From the NCBI GenBank assembly GCA_964345075.1, contig CAYFPS010000021.1, forward strand, positions 1 to 51,740: a stretch of 51,740 nt of DNA, written 5' to 3'. Position numbers and translations under genes: made by a program. This document shows, piece by piece, positions 9,705-17,707 of this stretch; position 1 is the first letter of the stretch, and each line of letters starts with the position of its first letter. The notes under the pieces were generated by a model, which worked only from the letters and a program-made list of their open reading frames with translations, ran no database searches and was not told the DNA's origin. This DNA comes from CAYFPS01 sp964345075 (lineage in GTDB: Bacteria > CAIWAD01).

Positions 9705-12133
9705 CTCATCTCCTCCAGCTGCTGTTCATCAACCAGCACTTGCCGGGCCTTGGAGCCATCAAAGGGCCCGACGATTCCCGCCACCTCCAGCTGATCAATC
9801 AGGCGGCTGGCCCGGCTGTGTCCAATGCGCAGGCGACGCTGCAGAACACTGACTGAACCTTGCCGTGAGAGCACTACCTGTTCGGCGGCATCCCAGAAAA
9901 GATCATCGCGCTCGTCGTCGGCGGCTGAACCACCAGATGCGGCTCCGCCTTCAGGTTGTATCACGGGAAGACGGAACACAGCCTGGTCGCGCGGCTGGCG
10001 GCGAATGTGATCAAGCAGGGCGCGGATCTCCTTGCCGGAAATCAGCGCATTGTGCATGCGTACCGGCTCGGGGCTGCCCGAGGCCAGATAGAGCATGTCG
10101 CCCTTGCCCAGCAGCTGGTCTGCGCCCATGGAGTCGATAATGGTCTTGGAGTCCACTTTCTGTCTCACGGCAAAGGCGATGCGTGCCGGGAAGTTGGCCT
10201 TGATCAGGCCGGTCAGCACATCCACCGAAGGACGCTGCGTGGCAACCACCAGATGAATCCCCACGGCGCGGGCCTTCTGCGCCAGACGGGCGATGGAGGT
10301 TTCGATCTCCTTGCCGGCCGTCATCATCAGATCGGCCAGCTCGTCAATGATGACCACCAGATAGACCATGCGTTCCGGCACGGGATCGTCCTCCGGCCTG
10401 TCGGGGAACTTCAGGTCACCGGACTTCAGGCGCTTGGTGACTTCACCAGATTCCAGCGCATCATTGAACTCCTGAATCGAGCGGTAACCGGTTTGGCTCA
10501 GGTAGCGGTAGCGGCTGTCCATCTCCACTTCCAGCGCGGCCAGTACCTTGACGGCATCCTGCGGATCCGTGACGACCTCGCCATCAATGCCGTCCATGCG
10601 GGCAATGAACTGATCGGCAATGCGCCGATAGTCGGAGAGCTCGATCATTTTCGGGTCGATCAGCACAAACTGCACTTCGGAAGGATGCGCGCGCAAAAGG
10701 ATGCTGCAGATGATGCCGTTCACGCAGACCGATTTGCCACTACCGGTCTGGCCGGCCACCAGAATGTGCGGCATGGAGCGCAGGTCGGCCACCGCCGCTT
10801 CGCCCTGGGATGTCTTGCCGAGGGCCACCGTCAGCGGGCTTTCCGCCTGCGAGAACTTCTCGGTGTTGACAATGGACTTGATGAAAACCGTGTTACGCAC
10901 CTTGTTGGGCAGCTCCACGCCCACCGCACCCTTGCCGGGCACGGGCGCGATAATGCGAATCCGTTCGGCCTTGAGTTTGAGGGCAAGATCGTCCGCCAAT
11001 CCGGCAATGCGGCTGACCTTGACGCCCGGTGCCGGCTCCAGATCGTAGCGCGTGATCACGGGGCCGGGATGCACGTGCACGACCTTTGTTTCCAGATTGA
11101 AGTCGCGCAGGCAATTGACCAGTAGCTCCGAGTAGAGCTTCATGTCCTCTTCGGTGACGTGATACTCGTCTTCAGGCGGGTTGTTCAGCAGGTCCACGCT
11201 GGGCGGGCGATAGCCGCGCACCTTGCTTTTGGCCTTGAAGCGCTTCTCCTGCTCGATGACCTCATCGGTGACATCGAACTCTTCCGGTTCATCGCCCTCG
11301 GCAGCTTCTTCCGCGGCCCCACTGCCCGGCTGATTCGCCTTGACAGGTGGAGTTGCAGGCGCTTCCGGCTCTTCATCCTCATCAAAAGATTCTTCCGCTG
11401 CCGGCTGAAGCAGATCCGGCTTTCGTTGCTTTTCTTCAGCCTTGCGCTGCGCTTCTTCCTGACGCTGCTGGGATTCCGCCAGACGCCTGGCGCGATCCTC
11501 GGCCTCCTTCTGCTTCTTCTTCTCCAGCCTGGCCAGACGCCGTTGCCGGCGCCATTCACCCAGTCGAGTTGCGAGTGTATCACGGAAGGCGGCAAGCCTT
11601 TCAAGCAGGGCCGAGAGGCTGCGCCCCGGATGCCAGTGAAAAATCCAGATCATGCTGGCCAGGACAAGAGTCAGAATAATGACACCAGCCCCGATCGCTC
11701 CGGCGAATTCTACCAGCCAATCGACGAAGAGTGTTGGCAGAAGGCCGGACCACCAGCTGCCGCCCGCTTTTGTCTGATGCAGGCTGCTGATGTTGACGAC
11801 TGCAGCTGTGCTCAAGGCTCCCGCTGCCGCAAAGAGCAATTGCCGCCAGGCGCGGCCGAAGCTGAGTAGTTCGGGCCTGTCGAGTAGCAGTCGCAGGCCC
11901 CATTCAGCCAGCAGCAAGGGCAGAACGAAACTCCAGATCCGCCCCAGAGTGCCGTTGAAGAAGAATTCAGACAGCCAGATGCCCAGATTGCTGAGGATGT
12001 GATCCTCGGGAAATTGTCCGTTCCGGGCGGGGGCAAAGGCGAGCAGCAGCAAGAGGGAGAAGGACAAGAGGACAAGCCCTGAAATCGCAGACCAGGGCAT
12101 GGGTTTCGTGGACTTGCCTCGCGCTCGCGCCAC
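9692..12133 (-). CDS. ftsK: DNA translocase FtsK/SpoIIIE
   Basis: Septum-located motor that pumps chromosome DNA and activates dimer resolution during division. The 813-residue product has four N-terminal TM helices (about residues 12-175), then a Glu/Arg/Lys/Gln-rich linker with coiled-coil character (about 195-300). A motor domain follows, with Walker A VAGQTGSGKSVCVNG and Walker B YLVVIIDELADLMM. The C-terminal winged-helix gamma domain has QRRLRIGHSRASRLIDQLE, which in other bacteria reads polar KOPS/SRS sequences. It begins 2 nt after comB. Confidence 0.97.
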   Translation of the reverse strand: MARARGKSTKPMPWSAISGLVLLSFSLLLLLAFAPARNGQFPEDHILSNLGIWLSEFFFNGTLGRIWSFVLPLLLAEWGLRLLLDRPELLSFGRAWRQLLFAAAGALSTAAVVNISSLHQTKAGGSWWSGLLPTLFVDWLVEFAGAIGAGVIILTLVLASMIWIFHWHPGRSLSALLERLAAFRDTLATRLGEWRRQRRLARLEKKKQKEAEDRARRLAESQQRQEEAQRKAEEKQRKPDLLQPAAEESFDEDEEPEAPATPPVKANQPGSGAAEEAAEGDEPEEFDVTDEVIEQEKRFKAKSKVRGYRPPSVDLLNNPPEDEYHVTEEDMKLYSELLVNCLRDFNLETKVVHVHPGPVITRYDLEPAPGVKVSRIAGLADDLALKLKAERIRIIAPVPGKGAVGVELPNKVRNTVFIKSIVNTEKFSQAESPLTVALGKTSQGEAAVADLRSMPHILVAGQTGSGKSVCVNGIICSILLRAHPSEVQFVLIDPKMIELSDYRRIADQFIARMDGIDGEVVTDPQDAVKVLAALEVEMDSRYRYLSQTGYRSIQEFNDALESGEVTKRLKSGDLKFPDRPEDDPVPERMVYLVVIIDELADLMMTAGKEIETSIARLAQKARAVGIHLVVATQRPSVDVLTGLIKANFPARIAFAVRQKVDSKTIIDSMGADQLLGKGDMLYLASGSPEPVRMHNALISGKEIRALLDHIRRQPRDQAVFRLPVIQPEGGAASGGSAADDERDDLFWDAAEQVVLSRQGSVSVLQRRLRIGHSRASRLIDQLEVAGIVGPFDGSKARQVLVDEQQLEEMRWES

Positions 12134-12135
12134 GA

Positions 12136-12909
12136 TCAGGCCTCCACCCGATCCACTGCCGCCTGCGGCTCCGTAGAAGGAGCGGGAGTTTCCAGAGTGA
12201 TCTGATCCTTGACGAAGAAGGGCAGGACATCCATCACATCCAGTCGGGCACAGGTTTCAAGATCTTCCGCAAAACCGTGCTTCAACAGATGCCTCCCGTG
12301 ACTGGACTGCTTCAGGCTGTCCACAAGGCAATCGGCGTAGCGCTCTACCAGCACTTCGCCCACTCGCGCGGCGTCATTCAGCTCAAGCTTGCCGCCCAAC
12401 GCCTTTTGCAGCCGACTGACCAGCAGCCCGGCGCAGACGGAATCTTCAATGCAGAACTGATCGCGGCTGCCAGCGCAGCAGATGACCACATCGCGGCCTT
12501 CCTTCAAAAGCCAGTCCACCACCGTCTGGTGATTGGCAAAGGAAGCGATGGCCACGGCATGCACGTGTCGCATGCGGGTCAGGGCCGAACAGCCATTGCT
12601 GGTGAGCAGGACCACATTGGAGCCGCCGACACTTTCCTCGGTGTACTCCAGCGGACTGTTGCCCAGATCGAAGCCCTGAATGGGCAAGGCGTCACGCTCG
12701 CCACCCAGCACAAGATTCGCCCGGCCCAGACTCTCGACGAAACTGGTGGCTTCGCCCAGGTCGCCCACCGGGATCACACGCTGCGCGCCGTTTTCCATGG
12801 CGTGGCAGATGGTGGTTGTGGCGCGTAATACATCAATCAGGACTACGCTGCCCGAATGGAGCAGGTCGTCCTTGACCTGTGGAATCGTAAAGAAGACGTC
12901 GACTTTCAC
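12136..12909 (-). CDS. comB: 2-phosphosulfolactate phosphatase family (ComB)
   Basis: A 257-residue member of the Mg-dependent ComB phosphatase family. In methanogens this family removes phosphate from 2-phosphosulfolactate in coenzyme M synthesis; in bacteria its substrate is often unknown. Recognised from the start 'VVLIDVLRATTTICHAMENGA', the LGGERDALPIQGFDLGNSP block, LLTSNGCSAL, and the CAGSRDQFCIEDSVCAGLLV segment. It is wedged between gcvT (4-nt overlap) and ftsK (2-nt gap). No other coenzyme M or sulfolactate gene is nearby, so the true role is open. Confidence 0.85.
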   Translation of the reverse strand: MKVDVFFTIPQVKDDLLHSGSVVLIDVLRATTTICHAMENGAQRVIPVGDLGEATSFVESLGRANLVLGGERDALPIQGFDLGNSPLEYTEESVGGSNVVLLTSNGCSALTRMRHVHAVAIASFANHQTVVDWLLKEGRDVVICCAGSRDQFCIEDSVCAGLLVSRLQKALGGKLELNDAARVGEVLVERYADCLVDSLKQSSHGRHLLKHGFAEDLETCARLDVMDVLPFFVKDQITLETPAPSTEPQAAVDRVEA

Positions 12910-14006
12910 CGGGCCGGCACTTCCAGCTGAACAAAGGGGGTATCCACAACGCGGGCCATGACCCGGCGGCCGCGCATATCGATTTCAAATTCACTGCCCG
13001 TCCTGTCAAAGGGGAGATCCAGATAGGCCATGCCGATCGCCTTCTCCAGCATGGGGCTGTGGCCGCCACTTGTCACACGACCGATCGACTGACCATCGTG
13101 AAAGCACTCCTGATCATGGCGGGCGATGCCCCGGTCCAGCACTTCAAATCCGACCAGACGACGACTCAGGCCTGCATCCTTCTGCTTGAGCAGATGATCG
13201 CGCCCCAGGAAATCGCCCTTTTTCAGGCGTGTGATCCAGCCGAGATCAGCATCCAGCGTGCTCGTGCTCTCGTCGATGTCGTTGCCATAGAGGGCGAACT
13301 TCATTTCGAGGCGAAGTGTATCACGGGCACCCAGACCCACCGGGCCCATGCCACGCTCGCGCATGGCCGGCATCACGGCATCCCAGAGGCGCTGGGCGTC
13401 CTGATTTTTGACATAGAGCTCAAAGCCCCGTTCTCCCGTGTATCCGGTGCGGGCCATAATCAGCGGGATGCCCGCGAGGCTGCCTTCACGGAACCAGTAG
13501 TAGGGCATCTCGGAAAGATCCTCCTGGGCGAGATCCACCACCAGCTGCCAGGCATCACGGCCCTGCAGCGCCAGCAGGCTGAATTCCTCGCTGCGATCCT
13601 CAACCCTGACGCCCTCCGGCGCATGTTGCTGGATCCAGGCCAGGTCCTTGTCACGATTGGCCGCATTCACCACCAGCATGTAGCGTTCGGCCGAAAAGCG
13701 ATGCACCAGCAGGTCATCCACAATGCCACCCTCGGGGGTCATCATGGCTGAATACTGCACCTGACCGTCGGCCAGCTTGGCTACATTGTTGACCGTCAGG
13801 CGGTTAAGGCAGGCTTCGGCTCCGGGGCCCTCAACAAAAAACTCGCCCATATGCGAGACATCAAAAGCCCCTCCCTTATGCCTGACAAGGAGATGCTCTT
13901 CGATCATGCTTGTATATTGGATCGGCATGCGGTAGCCGGCAAAATCGACAAGACGCGCGCCCGCTTCCACGTGACACGCATGAAGGGCAGTTTCTTTGGC
14001 CCCCAT
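12906..14006 (-). CDS. gcvT: Aminomethyltransferase, glycine cleavage T-protein
   Basis: Transfers the methylene group of glycine to tetrahydrofolate in the glycine cleavage system. The 366-residue product is of typical length. It has the N-terminal FAGYRMPIQYTSMIEEH segment, FDVSHMGEF with the folate-site aspartate, the YTGERGFELY motif and a C-terminal TSGGHSPMLEKAIGMAYLD barrel. The start has a GGAGG site 5 nt upstream. The rest of the system (gcvH, gcvP) is not in the window. It is the first gene of the long minus-strand chain, divergent from the EnvC-like gene with only 65 bp between. Confidence 0.95.
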   Translation of the reverse strand: MGAKETALHACHVEAGARLVDFAGYRMPIQYTSMIEEHLLVRHKGGAFDVSHMGEFFVEGPGAEACLNRLTVNNVAKLADGQVQYSAMMTPEGGIVDDLLVHRFSAERYMLVVNAANRDKDLAWIQQHAPEGVRVEDRSEEFSLLALQGRDAWQLVVDLAQEDLSEMPYYWFREGSLAGIPLIMARTGYTGERGFELYVKNQDAQRLWDAVMPAMRERGMGPVGLGARDTLRLEMKFALYGNDIDESTSTLDADLGWITRLKKGDFLGRDHLLKQKDAGLSRRLVGFEVLDRGIARHDQECFHDGQSIGRVTSGGHSPMLEKAIGMAYLDLPFDRTGSEFEIDMRGRRVMARVVDTPFVQLEVPAR

Positions 14007-14071
14007 TTCGCCTCCAGTGACGATTGATTGAAGTGCTCAATGTAGCAAGCCCACAGGAAGGGATGTCCTGA

Positions 14072-15424
14072 ATGCCGAGCAAAGTGCTTTTGCCGCTTTC
14101 CCTGCTGATCATGCTGCTTCTTTCCCCGCTAAAGGAGACGGCCGCCCTGACCAGACTGGAAGAGACACAGGCCGCGCTGGACAGCTTGAAAGCAGGGCGC
14201 AGGCAGCTCGAGGGGCGCTTGAGCGAGCTGGACCGGCAGCTTGAACAGGATCGCAATCAGGAAAAGGATCTGGCCGAAAAGCTGAAGGCGCTGGATCGCA
14301 TGATGCTGCAGCTGGAAGCGGAAGGGCGCATGCTGGTTGAGCAGCGATCCGCCGGCGAGGCCGAACTGGCGCGCATCGATCAGGCGCTGGCCGCCACACG
14401 CAAGGATGCCGGCCTGCTGGACATGGAAAAGCAGCATCTGCTGAAAACCATCGACAGTCTGGCGATCAGGCTCTTTCCTTTCAGGCATCTGGACGAACTC
14501 TCGCCTCTGCTCAAATCAGGCAGCCTGCGCAGGCAGGCCCGCAGCGCCAGGCTGGCCAGCCATCTGGAAGAGCCCTTCAGGCGGGCCCTGCTGGAACTGG
14601 ACAGCCTGCAGTGGGCGACGGCAAACAAAGAGCGCAAGCTGGATTCGCTGGGCCTTGTCCAGTCTGGCCTGCTGGAGAAAAACCGTCAGTCGGAAGCCGA
14701 GCTTGGCCGCAATCGGCAGTCAAGCAGCCGCCGCCAACAGGAATTGCAGCGTGACAGGCAGCGCCTTGGCGAGTTGATGAGCGAATCGGGGCGCGAGCAG
14801 GAAAAAGCCCGGCACGAGGTGGATGTCTATCGAAAAGCGGGCGAGGAAGTCAGTCAGCAGCTTAGCGACCTGAAGGAACGCTGGCAGGGTGTGACGGAAA
14901 GCCGCGAAGCCGAAGAGCGCAGGCAGCAGGACCTTGCCAGAAAGCTGGGCGATTCAGCCGGCGAAATGCGGGAAGAGCCCGCCCGCCGCCCTGCCCAGAA
15001 GCCTGGCGCCGGGACTTCCAGCGATCAGTTGCTGGCCGGCAAGCTCGAACACCCGGTTTCGGGCCGTGTGACACGCCGCTTCGGTATCCAAAAGGAAGCC
15101 ACTACCGGGACAGAGCTGAACAATCCGGGCATCGACTATAGCTGCGATCAGGGCGCCAGTGTCCGGGCCGTGGCTGCTGGCGTGGTTGAGCGGGTAACCT
15201 GGATTTCCGGCTTTGGCAGTACGATCCTGCTCAGGCACCAGGGCGAGGCCTTTACTGTCTATGCGCGTCTGGGCGAAGTTCTGGTGCAGGAGGGCACTAA
15301 AGTCAAGAGCGGTCAGCAGCTGGGCAGTGCCGGCACCAGTGACGACGGCCGGCAGGGCGCGCTCCATTTTGAACTCTGGCAGGCAGGTCAGGCCCGTGAC
15401 CCTCTCAGCTGGATCAGGCGCTAA
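14072..15424 (+). CDS. EnvC-like murein-hydrolase activator with degenerate M23 domain
   Basis: Periplasmic factor of the EnvC/NlpD kind, which activates amidases at division. Signal peptide about 1-25; a very long coiled coil (about 26-300, rich in Leu/Glu/Arg/Gln); then an M23/LytM domain (about 325-450). In this domain only some zinc ligands survive. The usual H-x-x-x-D site reads NNPGIDYS (His lost), the second His site reads YARLGE (His to Arg), while LHFEL is kept. A non-catalytic activator is therefore likelier than an endopeptidase, as with E. coli EnvC. A hairpin separates it from holB. Confidence 0.88.
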   Translation: MPSKVLLPLSLLIMLLLSPLKETAALTRLEETQAALDSLKAGRRQLEGRLSELDRQLEQDRNQEKDLAEKLKALDRMMLQLEAEGRMLVEQRSAGEAELARIDQALAATRKDAGLLDMEKQHLLKTIDSLAIRLFPFRHLDELSPLLKSGSLRRQARSARLASHLEEPFRRALLELDSLQWATANKERKLDSLGLVQSGLLEKNRQSEAELGRNRQSSSRRQQELQRDRQRLGELMSESGREQEKARHEVDVYRKAGEEVSQQLSDLKERWQGVTESREAEERRQQDLARKLGDSAGEMREEPARRPAQKPGAGTSSDQLLAGKLEHPVSGRVTRRFGIQKEATTGTELNNPGIDYSCDQGASVRAVAAGVVERVTWISGFGSTILLRHQGEAFTVYARLGEVLVQEGTKVKSGQQLGSAGTSDDGRQGALHFELWQAGQARDPLSWIRR

Positions 15425-15439
15425 CAGCCTCGCGCCTCT

Positions 15440-15459
15440 CTCAATCGCCCCCGATTGAG
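15440..15459 (+). other. Perfect intergenic hairpin before holB
   Basis: CTCAATCG-CCCC-CGATTGAG forms an 8-bp stem with a four-base loop in the 49-nt gap between the EnvC-like gene and holB. No T-run follows, so it is at best a weak or Rho-assisted stop, or a protein-binding palindrome. Confidence 0.45.
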
Positions 15460-15473
15460 TATCTTGTCCGGTT

Positions 15474-16676
15474 ATGTTTGATCCAGTTCTCAGCCTAGAA
15501 CATCCCTTTCACTATGGCAGTCTGACCGGCCAGCAGCAGGCCCTGCGCATTGTGAAAGCCGTTCGGCAAAAAGGACAGGTGGCTCATGCCTGGCTGATTC
15601 ACGGAGAATCGGGGCTGGGAATGGAGCTATTGGCCACGGCTTTCGCCCGCGCCCTGCTCTGTCAGGCGCCCGGGGACGAGGCCTGCGAACGCTGCAGCAG
15701 TTGTCAGCGAACGGCCAGGCTGGATCACCCCGACCTCAAGCTGGTGCTGGCCCTGCCTTCGGCAGCTGGCAAAAGTTCGGCCGGGGCGAGTAGCGAAAAA
15801 GCCGAGACTGAAGACCCGACGGCACAGGTCGCTGAAGAATTCGCCCGGGCACTCGAGAGTTATCACGAGATGCCCTTTGATGTCCCCGCGCTGGCTGGCG
15901 CAAGGCAGATTCTTGTGGGACAGGCCAGGCATGTCAAGCACTGGGCCTACACCAAGAGTTTTGAGGGCGGGCGGCGCGTCTGTCTGATCATGGATGCCGA
16001 GCGCATGGGCACTCAGGCGCAGAACGCGCTGCTCAAGCTGCTGGAAGAACCACCTGACGATATGGTTCTTCTGCTCTGCTCAAGTCAGCCGGAAGGCTTG
16101 CTGCCAACCATTCACAGCCGCTGCCAGCAGCTCAGGTTGCGATCGGTGCCGGTGGATGAACTGGGGCAGTGGCTGGATTCGGGCAGGGATGCCGCAGGAC
16201 GGGGCCGCGAGCTGGCGCAGATGGCCGGCGGGAATCCCGGGCGCGCCCTGCATCTGGCCCGGTCTCTGGCGCAGGATGCAGCGGAAGAGGGCGGAATCTG
16301 GAGTGTCCCGGATTTTGTTCGCTGTCTGCTGATGCGAAAAGTCGATGCGCTGCACGCGCGCATCATGGCCATGGATAACAGTCGGGATCGCGAGGCCCTG
16401 AGCCAGTTCATTGCCGAGCTGCAGGACTGGATCATGGATGGCGAACTGATCAGTGAACTGGGCAGCGAGGATGCCGCCCTGCGCCTGAAACGGCCGCTGG
16501 ATCGTGAACGCCTGGAACGCATGCAGCAGGTGGTTCGTATCCGGAATCGCCAACGAATCATGGAAGCCCTGATGGAAGCATCCCGTCAAGTCAGGGCAAA
16601 TATCAATGTCTTCAGCCTGCTGACCGTACTGGCTCAGCGGATGCGGAAGGAATTTGAAGCAGTCAGGCAAGCATGA
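15474..16676 (+). CDS. holB: DNA polymerase III delta' subunit
   Basis: Clamp-loader subunit at the replication fork. The 400-residue product has an AAA+ fold in which the Walker A site is degenerate (GESGLGMEL, Lys replaced by Met), as expected for the non-hydrolysing delta'. A four-cysteine zinc module is present (C at ALLCQAPGDEACERCSSC). Sensor-type segments RVCLIMDAERMGTQAQNALL and LLEEPPDDMVLLLCSS follow, and SRCQQLRLR is the SRC motif. It heads the conserved trio holB-ricT-metG; the ricT start overlaps its stop (ATGA). Confidence 0.93.
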   Translation: MFDPVLSLEHPFHYGSLTGQQQALRIVKAVRQKGQVAHAWLIHGESGLGMELLATAFARALLCQAPGDEACERCSSCQRTARLDHPDLKLVLALPSAAGKSSAGASSEKAETEDPTAQVAEEFARALESYHEMPFDVPALAGARQILVGQARHVKHWAYTKSFEGGRRVCLIMDAERMGTQAQNALLKLLEEPPDDMVLLLCSSQPEGLLPTIHSRCQQLRLRSVPVDELGQWLDSGRDAAGRGRELAQMAGGNPGRALHLARSLAQDAAEEGGIWSVPDFVRCLLMRKVDALHARIMAMDNSRDREALSQFIAELQDWIMDGELISELGSEDAALRLKRPLDRERLERMQQVVRIRNRQRIMEALMEASRQVRANINVFSLLTVLAQRMRKEFEAVRQA

Positions 16677-17707
16677 ATTTTATCGAAGTACAGTTCAAGG
16701 GCAACCGCCGTGTGGCCTACACCAACCCGATGGCCTTTCCCGTCAAGCTGGGCGATTACGTAATCGTCGAAGCGGAAAAGGGTGAGGACCTGGGACGCGT
16801 TGTTCAGATCAGCGACGAGGATCGCATCTCGCAGGAAGAAGAGCGTGAGCTTGTATCACCGATTCTGCGCAAGGCCGGCCCGCACGATTTTCAGCGCTCG
16901 CGCCGTAATCAGCAGCGGGAAGACCGGGCCGAGGAAGTCTGCCGCGAACTGGTAGAGCGCCATCACCTGCCGATGAAGGTGATCAATGTGGAGTACCAGC
17001 TGGATGGCAAGAAGGTCACCTTCTTCTTTACCTCCGAAGGCCGCGTAGACTTCCGCAATCTGGTCAAGGATCTGGCGGGCGAACTGCGCACGCGGATCGA
17101 CTTAAGGCAGATTGGCGCCAGGGATGAAGCCAAGAAGTTCGGGGGCTTTGGTCCCTGCGGCCAGCAGCAGTGCTGCAGTGGCTGGCTCAGCCGCTTTGAC
17201 CCGGTGACCACTTCCATGGCCAAAGAGCAGAACCTGCCGCTCAACCCGACCAAGCTTTCGGGCAATTGCGGCCGCTTGAAGTGCTGCCTGCGCTACGAGC
17301 TGGACTTTTACCGCACCGAATTCAAGCGCTATCCAGGCACCGACAAGCCGATTGAAACGCTGCGCGGTTCGGCCTTTATCGACAAGGTGGACATCTTCGG
17401 CGAAGAGGTCCTGATCCGTTTCCGCGACGGCGACCTGGAGACCATCAGTCTGGAAGAACTGAACCGACTGATGGACTTCGATCCGGAAGAGAATCACTGC
17501 AAGCACGACTGCGGCAATGGCGATCCGGCCGTGGGAAAGGGTGATGACTCCGTCCTTGTGGCCAGCGCCAAGGCGCCAGCGGGGGCGGACGACTCTGCTG
17601 ATGCCGGCGACACGGCCGAGGGCGAGCAGGATGGCGAAAACCGCAACCGGCGCCGCGGGCGGCGGGGTGGTCGCCGCAATCGCAACAGAGAGGGAGAGAG
17701 CGAGTGA
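16673..17707 (+). CDS. ricT: PSP1-domain protein RicT (YaaT)
   Basis: A 344-residue PSP1 (RicT) protein. In Bacillus, RicT with RicA and RicF forms an iron-sulfur complex that affects RNase Y-dependent RNA maturation; outside Firmicutes the role is unclear. Seen: N-terminal beta domain with GDYVIVEAEKGEDLGRVV, and a cysteine-rich core FGPCGQQQCCSGW and SGNCGRLKCCLRYE that carries the cluster ligands. The acidic/Arg-rich tail (about 290-344: Asp/Ala-rich, then RRRGRRGGRRNRNR) may bind RNA and is not universal. It overlaps both neighbours by 4 nt. Confidence 0.92.
   Translation: MNFIEVQFKGNRRVAYTNPMAFPVKLGDYVIVEAEKGEDLGRVVQISDEDRISQEEERELVSPILRKAGPHDFQRSRRNQQREDRAEEVCRELVERHHLPMKVINVEYQLDGKKVTFFFTSEGRVDFRNLVKDLAGELRTRIDLRQIGARDEAKKFGGFGPCGQQQCCSGWLSRFDPVTTSMAKEQNLPLNPTKLSGNCGRLKCCLRYELDFYRTEFKRYPGTDKPIETLRGSAFIDKVDIFGEEVLIRFRDGDLETISLEELNRLMDFDPEENHCKHDCGNGDPAVGKGDDSVLVASAKAPAGADDSADAGDTAEGEQDGENRNRRRGRRGGRRNRNREGESE

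Noticed and set aside
14007..14071. Glycine riboswitch ahead of gcvT
   Set aside because: Only 65 bp separate the divergent genes and no aptamer-like structure is visible.
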